Below are positions 22,205-32,400 of a stretch of 64,000 bases of DNA, one piece after another (the first letter of the stretch is position 1; the number at the start of each line of letters is the position of its first letter). A model generated the notes under the pieces. The model ran no database searches. It had not been told where the DNA came from and saw nothing but the letters and a program-made list of their open reading frames with translations. The translations under genes and the position numbers were made by a program. The stretch lies in contig JACZZP010000017.1 in NCBI GenBank assembly GCA_015183035.1, forward strand, positions 1,550,001 to 1,614,000, given 5' to 3'. Source of the stretch: Meloidogyne chitwoodi. Taxonomy: Eukaryota > Nematoda > Chromadorea > Rhabditida > Meloidogynidae.

Positions 22205-22524
22205 GGTAAAAAAAAGAGATAAAAAGGTAATTAATCAATTTTATTAATTAATGTTACAAAATATGTCTTTTCTCAAGTATCTTCTTTCCCAAAAAAAGGT
22301 AATGGTTTTATTAAATGTAACGTTTGGGATTTACACACCAAATGTAACAACCCTTAACACCCTATAAATCAAAACCAAATGTGCCCTTTAGGCACAGAAA
22401 TCACCTTTAAATCAGTTAAAAACACCCCCTCTAGGCAAAGATTTTTTGACAGGTGACAGGTGATTGATACGTGATTGACAGGTGACAGGTGATTTATTGT
22501 TTCATTTGGGTCTAAGTAACTACT
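22205..22524. repeat. Polinton right terminal inverted repeat
   Basis: Inverse of the left TIR. It includes AGGTGACAGGTGATTGATAC twice in slightly varied form near the tip and ends GGGTCTAAGTAACTACT. The 6-bp duplication TTTAGT follows directly. Confidence 0.95.
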
Positions 22525-22529
22525 TTTAG

Positions 22530-23066
22530 TCTAATGATTTATCCAATTTCGTCGCTAATTATGCTTCAGCATTAACAATAATTAATTATTTAATAATTAT
22601 TTTTTGTGGAATAAGAATTCAAATTCATGTTTATCTTCATTGTAAAGGAATAGAAATGAGTAAAATACGTAATATGAATAAACAAATAAGTATAGTTTTG
22701 ATTTCTCAGGTAATATTTTTAAAAATAATTTTAAAAAATATTTTATAGGCTATTATACCTTTATTAACAAATATCACTCATTTATTTGCTAATTTGAATT
22801 TTTTATTTAATTTATCTGGCATTTTTTCTTCTTATATTGGGATATTTTTTTTCACCGGTGTAGCCTCTTTGGTTGCTGTTTTAAATCCAATTGTAATTTA
22901 ATATTTTTTAATTAATTTTTAATTATATTTTAAGGTAACAATTGTAACAATACGAAATTATAGGCAAGTTATTTTTAGATGTAAAAATCAAAATTCATCA
23001 AATATTCATCAAATTGCCCCAATGCCAGAAACTTCAATGCCAAATAGAACACAAAATTTAAATTAA
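22530..23066 (+). pseudogene. Chemoreceptor paralog, 3' part (exons 4-6)
   Basis: Continuation of the pseudogene beyond the Polinton. Exons are 22530-22709 (SNDLSNFVANYASALTIINY onwards), 22749-22892 and 22935-23066. They correspond one for one with exons 4 to 6 of the receptor at 213-2235 and end in TAA at 23064. Exon phase is compatible with exon 3 upstream. The acceptor TTTTAG immediately before exon 4 lies in the right-hand target duplication of the Polinton, so removal of a roughly 8.6-kb intron is formally possible. Confidence 0.85.
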
Positions 23067-23522
23067 TTTTAAATATTAAAAGAAGTAAATTGATTTTATT
23101 TAAACAAATCTCATGGTTTTATTTAATAGTAGTTACTTTGATATTATTAAAGTTTATAAATAAAAACTGTGTTTTTAGTTTTTATTGCAAATACATGTTT
23201 TATTTAGTTAACTCCCAAACATATTTCACTAACAAAAGCATTGACAAAACAAACTCAAAACAACATAACTTTACGAAAACATGTTTTATAAAACAATTTC
23301 TTATGAACAAAACACCTTTAAAATATATAAAGAAAAACAAACATTTTAAAACAAACAAAACACCAAACAAAACATTAGCACAAATAAATTCTCTCACTAT
23401 TTAAATACATTTAAATGTTTATAATTTAAAAACAATTAAATTTTTTATCTAATTTAACAATGCTTTAAACAAACATAAATTTTCTATTTACGAACAAATT
23501 AAATATAATAAAATATAATTAA
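23067..23522. other. Low-complexity intergenic stretch
   Basis: AT-rich with AAACAAAC/GTTTGTTT-like words. Overlapping open frames on both strands at 23090-23404 lack any family signal and look like byproducts of the repeat composition. Confidence 0.6.
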
Positions 23523-24994
23523 TTAATTAACAACTTTAATAGCATTAGATGAATAATTACAAACAATTCCATTCCCAACTCTTCCAGGGAGATACCAATT
23601 AGAAGCTCCTTTATCTAAATTATTTTCATTAACATTTTGTTTAACTTCTCCACAGGCATAAACAATTCTTGTAGTTCTATTTTTGTATCCAAATATTTTT
23701 ATATTTTCAAAATTAATTTTATCTTTATATGGGGCATTTCCTGCTATAAATTACAGAAATTTTATTTTTTATAGAATAATTATCCTATTTTTTAAAATTA
23801 TTATTTAATTTATTCTAAATTTTAAAAGGATCATAATGTTTTATTTTAATGTTTTTAAGCGGTCAGTTCAGTGCTATTGAATAAATTATATTTTTTAATT
23901 AATTAATTAAAAATAATATTTAAAAATAAATAACTTACATGCAATTACATGTCCTTTCCCAGTAAAATTAGAATTTTTAATAATACAACTTCTCTTTTTA
24001 GAATTTTGACTAACTTCATCATTACAAGTACCACAAGATCTCCAAACTTTTTGAAACCCTTGTGCACAAAAATTATTAATAATTGTAGTGCCAGGGCCAG
24101 ATTGTACAAATATTTTATCTAAAGCATTAAGTGCAGCACCTCCTTCAACAATATAAGTGAATGCTCTTTTATCTGTTTTTGTAAAATCTGTTGTGGCATT
24201 AAAAGCTGCTGCATGAGTACAGACACGTTCAAAACTAATAAATATTTAATTTATTTTTTAATTAAAAATAAATAAAAATAAATATCAAATTAAAATTAAT
24301 TAATTTAATATTTTTACCTATTTATCTTTATCAAAAAATTTTTTTTAAATTTTTTTCAACATTTTAATTATGTAAAATACCTAAGTAAGAGTTTATTTAG
24401 GATATTTACTTTTGTTGAGGTCAGAAAACAAAATTTTTTCTAAATATAATTTAAATTATAAAAAACTATTAAATTTATATAATTATTCGTTTTTTTTAAT
24501 AATTTGAAAATTTACTAAAAATGTGTGTGTGTGAAAGTATACTTTTGTGGAGGAAATTATTTAAAAAAAATAATTTTCAAATATTTCTAGCACTGTGGCT
24601 ATTTAAAATTATTTTTTTTTAATATTAAATTAATTAATTAAATTAATTAAATTAAAATAAAACTAAACTAAACATTTTTTAAAGTACAATTTCCACTACA
24701 CCAAATCCCTGAAGATGATTCTGTTCCAATAATTAAATTACTAATAATTACTGAATTATTTAAAAAAAGAATTGGTGATATTTTTTTACTAAAATCAATT
24801 GTACAACTTCCCAATTTTGGAGAAGCTACTAAACGAGTATAACCAAAATCTTTATTTTTATTTAAAACTATTGTATTATCAATTAATTGTGTTGATGTTG
24901 CTTTGGGAAATGAACATAAATTATTTGTTTTTATTTTTAATGGAAATACAAATAATAATAAAATAATTATTAAAAATATTTTATTTAAATACAT
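23523..24994 (-). CDS. pel: Secreted pectate lyase, polysaccharide lyase family 3
   Basis: Secreted enzyme that cleaves polygalacturonate by beta-elimination, used by plant-parasitic nematodes to soften plant cell walls; the family is bacterial or fungal in origin. Three exons, 24669-24994, 23939-24234 and 23523-23743, splice in frame to 280 residues, a usual PL3 length. The protein starts with a signal peptide (MYLNKIFLIIILLLFVFPLK). Family motifs are GIWCSGNCTLKNV, then FERVCTHAAAF, VEGGAALNALDKIFVQSGPG, WRSCGTCND, and a C-terminal VYACGEV and IVCNYSS. The many Cys fit the disulfide-rich PL3 fold. It ends with TAA at 23523. No frameshift is visible. Some family positions look divergent (GGAA for GGGA; QSGPG for QHNGxG), so activity is not assured. 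Confidence 0.9.
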
Positions 24995-25481
24995 TTTTTT
25001 AATATTTTTAAATATAATGATTTTAAATATTCTTTTTCCAACATTTTAACTATTTAAATATATTTTATTTTTTAATTTTATACATACAATAATTTTTAAA
25101 ATTTAAATATGTATAAATTATATTTTAATTATTTACACACAAGTAATAAAGCCTTAAACTTTTAATTATTTAATTTAAACAAATAATTTATTAAATATTT
25201 AAATATATGTCTAGACTTTAATAAAGAAAAAAGTTTTTTTCTGTCCATAATTTGTAATTTTTTAAAATTATTTATATTAATAAAAATAATAAAATTATTT
25301 TTATTAAAAACCTATTAGGTACAAAAATTAATTTATTAAGATTTTATTGTGAAAAAAATTAAAACAAATAAATTAAATATTTTATTAAATTATTAAAATT
25401 TATTTATTTATTTAATTAAAAGTAATTATAAAATTTAAAGTGTGTAAAATTATTTGTTTATTTTACAAATATTTTTTTCTT
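24995..25481. other. AT-rich intergenic stretch between pectate lyase and PLA2-like gene
   Basis: Almost pure A/T. It should hold the pectate lyase promoter (upstream of 24994 on the minus strand) and the 3' UTR of nothing recognised other than the PLA2-like gene, whose stop is at 25482. No motif could be supported. Confidence 0.5.
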
Positions 25482-28400
25482 TTAATTTTTAAGTAATTCT
25501 TTAAATTTATTCCTAATAGATTCACCTAATCCAACATACTCTTTTACTGGCTCATCTAATTCATCAAGTATTTTTCTAACAAATTGAGCAGCATCCTCAA
25601 GATATTTTGGTACTTTTTGTTTTTTATTATAATGAATTAAATCAATTGTTTCATTATTTGCTTTACTGATAGAATTAGAAATAAGTTCATAAGCATTGGA
25701 ATAGTCAACGCTAATTTTAGCATAATAAATAAAATCTTTATTAACTTTATCAAGATCATTATATTCTTTATTTTTGATCTTCTTATCGAAATCTTTCAAT
25801 AATGAAATATTTCCAAAAAGATAAGGTTTATTAGTTAAATAAGTTTTATAAGCATTATCCATAGATTTGGCCAAAGAAGGAACAACAGCTTCTTTTAAAA
25901 ATGTTTCCCAACAAGGCATTGTATAATCAGGTTTTGGAAGATTTGCCAAACACCAAAGAAGAAGTCTTAAATGTTTTTATATTTTATTATCGTTATAAAA
26001 ACACTTGGAAATAAAGAATAAATAAATTCATTAGCTGATCTAAGAACTTAAATTTTCTTGCTAACATTTGAGGATATAAGAGGACAACACTGTGATCAGT
26101 CTTTAACAGTGCTTGGAATTTTCGATTTTGTTCATACATCATACTCATACCTGCATTTTTTAGGCATTATACATCATACTTTTCATTGAAATATTTTATT
26201 CCAGTTTTCATTGATATTTTTTATTTCTTCTGGATGAACTAAATTTAAGTGTTTAGCAAAATTAGGAAGAGATATTTATTTATGGCAGAGTTCGCATCAA
26301 CAAAAATCAAAATAAAGATACAAAAAATCTTATTAAAAAGAACAGGAGGGATAAAATATTCTAATTAAAGTACACTTTATTTAAAAATTTTTTATCCTTG
26401 CTTAAATATATATTTTTTCCCCGCTAAGGGTTTATAAGATTTTTAGACCTTATATCCAGCTAAGAGTTGGATTTTGGTGATGGATAGATTTTAAAACTTT
26501 TAGGTCATTTTCAGCGCCGCAGGCGAAAATTTTTTAAACTAATTGAACTTTAGTTACTAAAAATTCACCTTTTTTGGGAAAAACTGCTTATACTTTATAC
26601 TCGTACTCATACCGGCTAATTTTATCATACTCATAGTTGCACTTTTCTAGGTCTCCTACATCATACCATACTTCATACCTGCCATTTTTAAGCCTCATAT
26701 GGGAGCAGGCCAGTTTACCGCAAGGTCGGTTTACCGCAGGGCTATAACTTATTTTATATTTACCAAAAATATTCGACCCAAGCATGGTTCGACTCAGCTC
26801 GACGAGCTGAGTCGAATAACACCAAGATCTCTATTATATGACAATTATAAACAGAGTTATAGCCCAGCGGTAAACCGGCCTTGCGGTAAACTGGGGTGTA
26901 CTCGCCTCATATATACTCATAAATCATACCGATGTATTAGTATGAGTTTGATTTTGGTATGACCTTCCAAGCACTGTTCTTTGGAGTGTTTTTATAATAA
27001 ATTATTAATTTAATAAAATATAATAATAATTACTTACGTATCACAAAAACAAAGATCCTTTTGACAATCATTATTATCACCATCAACACAATTAAAAAAT
27101 GGCTCAGTAAGGATCTCCTTTTTTTTGAGTAGTCCAAATAATTTCCCTTCATAAAAATTTTTATCTCTCAATTCATGAATGAAATATCCATTCTCTCCAC
27201 AATTAAATTTGTAATTTGGACCTTCTTGAATAGATTTAGTAAAAATATCATTAAAAATTGAAGGACAATCATTATTCTTTTTAAGTGCTTCTTCATGACA
27301 AATATCATGAAGTTGACAACATCTAAATAATAAAATATATTTAATTTTAATATTTAAATATTTTACTCATCAATTTGATCAAAAGGTGTTCCCTTTGAAT
27401 TGTCTGAACCACAACTATAAAAATTTAATTAAATAAAAATTTAAAAGATAATTTTACTGTTACAATTTAGTACCTGAGGTAAAATTTTGGAATGAAAAAC
27501 AATCGAAAATTATACCTCAGGTAAACTATTATATATTTAATTATTTTAATTTTACATACAAGCAGCCATAATTAATGTAATCAACTGGATTTCGTTTAAT
27601 ATGACATTTTGGTTGTATTTTAGTTGTTGTGGTTTCATATATTGGGTTTTCTGTTGTTTTAATTTCTTTTAATTGTGTTTCATTTGTCTGAACATTTATT
27701 TTTATTAAATTTAAATGAAATAACGTTTTATTAAATCCAATTAAAAATTATATAAATTTATTAAATGGATATTGTCCTATTCATAAAATATGGTCAATGC
27801 GTATGTTTTAGTCAATTAGCTTATTGTTTTTCCGTTTTTTATTAAATAAATGGACAAAAATAAATATATTAATTTACCTCTTTACAATTAACATTACTTA
27901 AAAAAACATTTCTTTCTTTAACCAATGGTTGTGTTTTAATATTTATTGGTAATCCAATATTTAATAACATATCTAATTTTATTAAAATAAGTGCATCCTT
28001 AATATTTGAAGATAAATCTTTTATTTTATTATTAATTTGTTGACATTGAGGTACTTTAAAAAATAATTAAATATTTGAATAATAAAATTACCAGAATTTT
28101 GTTTATCCCAACAAAAAAATAAATAAAATATAATTTCAGTTGAATTTATTTTTTCAAGAGAAATTCTGAAATAATTAAAAAAAAAGTTTATTTAAATAAA
28201 AATAGTATAGAAAAAGAAGAGAGATTTTCTGTGACTACTTGTCTCTCTTCTTTTTCTTTAACTAACAGAATTACTGTAATATAAGTTTTACTATAAAACA
28301 TGCTGCTAAAATATAAAACTTAAGCATTCAAAACATTGAACAAACTTCCAAAAACATTGAAAAACAAGAAAAAAGATAAAAAACATTTAAAAACAAATTA

Positions 28401-28943
28401 AAACATAATCAAAAACACAACAAACAATAAAAATAACTAGAAAACAGAAAATGATGTTTTCTATTTCATTGTTTCTATAAAACAAATAATGTTTTGTCTG
28501 ACCACTAGTTTTAAAAATAATCTTCTTAACTGTTTATTAATAATATCAGAATTTAATTCAATTATTCCATTATTATTATTTTCAGTAATTTTTAAGCCAT
28601 TCCATTCATTATTATTTTTAATTAAACATTTTCCTTCATTAATACATTTTTGACAAATTGAATATTCTTTATTTAATATTTTTTCAACAATAAAACGTTC
28701 ATTAGGTTTCCAATAATTATTACCTTCTAATTTATTTAAACCAAATTGACTTTCATAACAAATTATTAAACTTTTTTAAAAATTAATTTAATTAAATAAT
28801 ATTTAAATTTAATACCTTTCACATGTTTTATTATTTTCATGACAATTAATATTATTTGCAGGACATTCATTAAAAGTAGATTGAGAAGAAGTAATAATAA
28901 AATAAAAAATATTAAAAAATAATAAAATAAAATTAAAAAACAT
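25482..28943 (-). CDS. Secreted phospholipase A2-like protein with long N-terminal extension
   Basis: Predicted secreted Ca-dependent phospholipase A2-type protein that would hydrolyse the sn-2 acyl bond. ATG 28943 starts a signal peptide ([20 protein letters not shown]) and a Cys-rich N-terminal region of about 250 residues of unknown role (28000-28943). The PLA2 core is in exons at about 27550-27690, 27370-27420, 27038-27325 and 25482-25965: YINYGC and CGSDNSKGTPFDQID form the calcium-loop region, CCQLHDICHE is the active-site helix (His-Asp present; His replaces the usual Tyr after the last Cys), and CFCDT joins to LLLWCLANLP in the last exon. The final about 140 residues are helical and lysine-rich with no match I know. 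The intron 25966-27037 is enlarged by MITEs. Several early exon borders are approximate. Confidence 0.75.
26107..26976. mobile_element. hAT-like MITE or decayed element in PLA2-like intron
   Basis: Ends are CAGTGCTTGGA and the inverse TCCAAGCACTG, a hAT-like terminal form. No exact 8-bp duplication is visible, so the copy is old or the ends were edited. The interior has repeated CATACTCATACC / ACTCGTACTCATACC words and TTTTCAGCGCCGCAGGCGAAAA. Both word types recur at 56440-57180, suggesting one family. A younger element (26701-26904) is inserted inside. Confidence 0.65.
26701..26904. mobile_element. 204-bp foldback MITE with 8-bp TSD, nested
   Basis: Flanked by CCTCATAT on both sides (26693-26700 and 26905-26912). 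The inverted ends share CCAGTTTACCGCAAGG followed by GGTTTACCGC and TATAGCCC-type words. The centre carries a perfect palindrome GACTCAGCTCGACGAGCTGAGTC (written here with its dyad at CGACG; 26788-26812). No coding capacity. Confidence 0.8.
28210..28256. other. Perfect 15-bp-stem hairpin in PLA2-like intron
   Basis: GAAAAAGAAGAGAGA (28210-28224) pairs exactly with TCTCTCTTCTTTTTC (28242-28256), leaving a 17-nt loop. It is purine/pyrimidine-biased and sits in an intron of the minus-strand gene. Function unknown; too simple to call a microRNA. Confidence 0.6.
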
Positions 28944-29485
28944 TTTTTAAAATAAATATATAAATTTTTATTCTGTTAAAATTAAATAAATAAATAATTA
29001 AATATATGTATATTTGTTACAATAATAGATGACAATTTTAGATAAATATTTAATGAATGATTTAATTTTTAAATTTGTAAATTTTTTTTAAATTGATGAA
29101 TCATTTTATGTTAATATATTAATAAAATTTAAAGAAAAAATTAAAACAAAATAAGGTTAAAAAACAAAAAAATAAATTTTAATTAATCTAAAAATTGAAA
29201 AAAAAAATTATTGAAAACAATTAAATAATTTAATTATAATTAATTTTATATTTTATTAAAGATTTCTTAATTAAAAAATAATTTATTAGAAATTTACAAG
29301 TATTAAAAATAAAAGGAAAGAAGAAACGGCCCGAAAATATTATTTTAATGAATAGCATTTTAATTAATTAAAACTAAAATTATCATTAATAATAATTATT
29401 AATATTTTTAATAATTTTAATGCCATTCATTTATTTTTTAAAATTATACAACAATATTTTAATTAACAAAATTTAATTTAATTTA

Positions 29486-32400
29486 TTAAAAATAATTTCC
29501 ATAAAATATCCATTTTTGACTTTCTTTATTTTCATTACAAATATTAAAATAAATATCATCACCAGAGTTTAATTCTTCAATATCCAAGCAAAGACCACTA
29601 TTTAAATGACGAAGAAAGCCATTCTTTTTAATTTTTTAATTTAATTTTTTAAAATTTAATTTCCTTACTTTTGAATGTTCAAATTGTGATAATTGTTGTT
29701 TATTACAATCACGTATTATTGCTTTTTGATGTCCAGAAAAATTCAAATTTGTTGGGTCAATATCTACACAAGTCGTTTCACGTCTAAGTTGTTGGTCATT
29801 ACTCCAACTAAAAGCCTAGAGAAAATTTAAAAAAAAATAAAATTTAATAAGAATTTAAAATTTTAAATTATTTTAATTAAATTTTTAATTTTTTTATAAT
29901 TAATAAATAATATTTTTGTTATTTTTAAAAATTTTAATATTTTTATTTACGTTTTGTTACATTTTGTATTTTAGACGTATTGAAATAATAAGTTTATTTG
30001 ACAAAACAAAACTTTTCTTTAATAATATAGTGTATAGTTAGAGAAAAAGAGTTTTTATTTTTATTTATTTTATTTTTTTATAAACTTTTTGTAATAATTT
30101 TAATTGATTTATAATAATTTTTAGATAAAACATTTTAAAAAAAAATGTTTTTCGAACAAGAAGAAAAAGAAATAGACCCAAAAGATTATATTCCAATATT
30201 AAATAAATCATCAACAACACAACCACCACCTCCACAAGAACCTTCACCAACACCATCAATAGAAACAGAAATAAATCAAAATCAACAAAACAATAATCAA
30301 AAGTTTTTTTTTTAATATTATTTAAAAAATATTAATTTTTCTAATAAAATAGTGAAAATAATAACAAAAAACAAACAAACGGACAGACAAGCAGAACAAA
30401 AATAAAATTGCCTTTAAGACATTCAGAATTTGTTGAATTTATTGCTTTTGAACATTTTGCTTTATCAAAATCAACAGTTAAAGAAATATGCAGGCCAGGA
30501 ACTGCCTGTGATGTTCACATTTATTTTTATGTGAGAAATTGAGTTTTTTTTTAACTTTTCTAAAAATAGAAATTAAGAAAAAAATAAAATTTTTAGGAAA
30601 ATTTTACTCAACTTCCCCAAATTGGAGTTTCTTGCCTTTCTTATAAAGATTTATGGAGTGAACAGGCAGAAATGCAAGGAGATAAAACAAAACCTGAACT
30701 TTTGGCTTTTATTAAATTAATTTCTTATAAAGAAAATACAAGGCGTTGGATGGATATTGAACCTTTAGCTTTTAATACATTAACAATTTCTTTAGATTGT
30801 GCTGATTCTAAAGGAATAAAGGTTTTTTTTAATTTTATAAACATCTAAAAAAATAAAAAAATGCATTTTCTGATTTAGAAAAATTAAACGGGAAATGGAA
30901 AGACCAATTAATGAATTTTTGGAATTAAAAAATGTTTTGAAAAAAATTTTTAAAAAATTTTAAATATTTTTTTAGATTCGTTTTTCAATAATGAAAGAAC
31001 CCCCTTCAAGCTGGTTTTGGTTGCAATATCCAGTTTTTGTTAATGATTTTTCTCTTGTTATTGGAATTGAAAAGAAAGATTTGTTAAGACGGTATAACGT
31101 TGGAGAAAAAGTTTTTTTTGTTAGTTTAATTTTTATTAATTTAAAAAGAATGGAAAAAGTCCAAAAATAATATTTTGTTGAAAATCGTAGAATTCAAAGA
31201 AAAATCCAAAAAAAATTTTAATTTAAAAAATTGTTTTTCAATTTTTTTAAGGAAGGTTCTCTTCAAATCCTAACAACTTTTGGTTTATTAAAAGCTTTAA
31301 ATGAACAACAAAAAAAGGAAGAAGAAAATCCCCAAATTATAAAAATTGTTGTAGAAGAAGAACAAAAAGTTAATGGAACAGATGAAGAAGGAAATAATAA
31401 TGTTAATTGTGAAAATGGTGGAAGAATTGTTGAAGATGAGTGTTTAATTTGTTTTAGAAAAGGACCTGATATTTTATTTCATCCTTGTAAGCTTTTTTAA
31501 TTTATAAAAAAATTTTTTTTAATAAAACACCTAAATATAAATCATTTAGAGCTGAAAGGGTTCGAACCATCCCCATTTCCACTAAAAATTTAACACGTTT
31601 GCACTTAACCAGAAAATATTTTGCTTAAATAATTAAAAAAATTTAATTTTTAGGTAGTCATTGTGTTGTTCACAGTAAATGCTTAAAATTAAATGGAAAA
31701 AATTTTGATAAATGTTATATATGTAACACAAAATGTAAATTTAATTTTTAATTAAAAATTAAATTTTTTTTAGGTGAAAAACTTATAAAATTAAAATTTC
31801 AACAAAAACAATGCCTATTTTGTGAGGATAAAAAATGTCAAAAATTTGATAGCTATTTTTACCCTTGTGGTAAATTAATTTTTTTAATTTATTTTTTTAA
31901 TAGTTAAATTTTTTAAAGGTTGCGCTCTAGGCTGTTTTGAGGGTTTTAAGCAATCTTTAAAAATGCAAAAATCAAAAATGAGTTTAAGATGTACAAATTG
32001 TAAGAGAATTTTTTTAATTTATTTATTAAAAAAATTTCTTTTTTTTTTTAATTTTTTAGGTGGGAATATAATCGAAAATGTTATGCAATTTTACCGAGCA
32101 TAAAAAAAATAATTATTTTTGACTTTTACTAAAAAAATTTTTGATAATTGTTGCCATATACTCTTTTTATTAATTTATTATTATATTAAATTGCGGCATT
32201 TAAAAATTTTAAGCCGTTAATTTTTTTAAATTACTCATTTTTTAAAAGATTGTTTTTTTAATTATTGCCTCATTTTTTTTATTGTTTTTAAGCTTTAATT
32301 TATTAAATTTTTTTAAATTATTTTTGGCTATTTTCAATTAATAAAATTAAAAAAAAACCTGTGAAGAACTACCACCAATTTGGCACTCAAAAACACCCAA

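Larger units (their letters stand above)
13970..22524. mobile_element. Polinton/Maverick transposon, 8,555 bp, reduced
   Basis: Complete element with long terminal inverted repeats starting AGTAGTTACTTAGACCCAAA and ending with the inverse. A perfect 6-bp target duplication TTTAGT flanks it (13964-13969 and 22525-22530). Long TIRs starting AG and a 6-bp TSD are Polinton hallmarks. All recognisable genes are on the minus strand: a protein-primed family B DNA polymerase in two frames, a small basic protein, a packaging-type ATPase and an unknown protein. I see no integrase, cysteine protease or capsid gene. At 8.6 kb it is about half the usual 15-20 kb. Each recognised gene has one visible lesion, so it looks recently inactivated or non-autonomous. 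Confidence 0.95.

Noticed and set aside
30065..30259. 64-codon minus-strand frame
   Set aside because: Antisense of the first exon of the nested RING-type gene.
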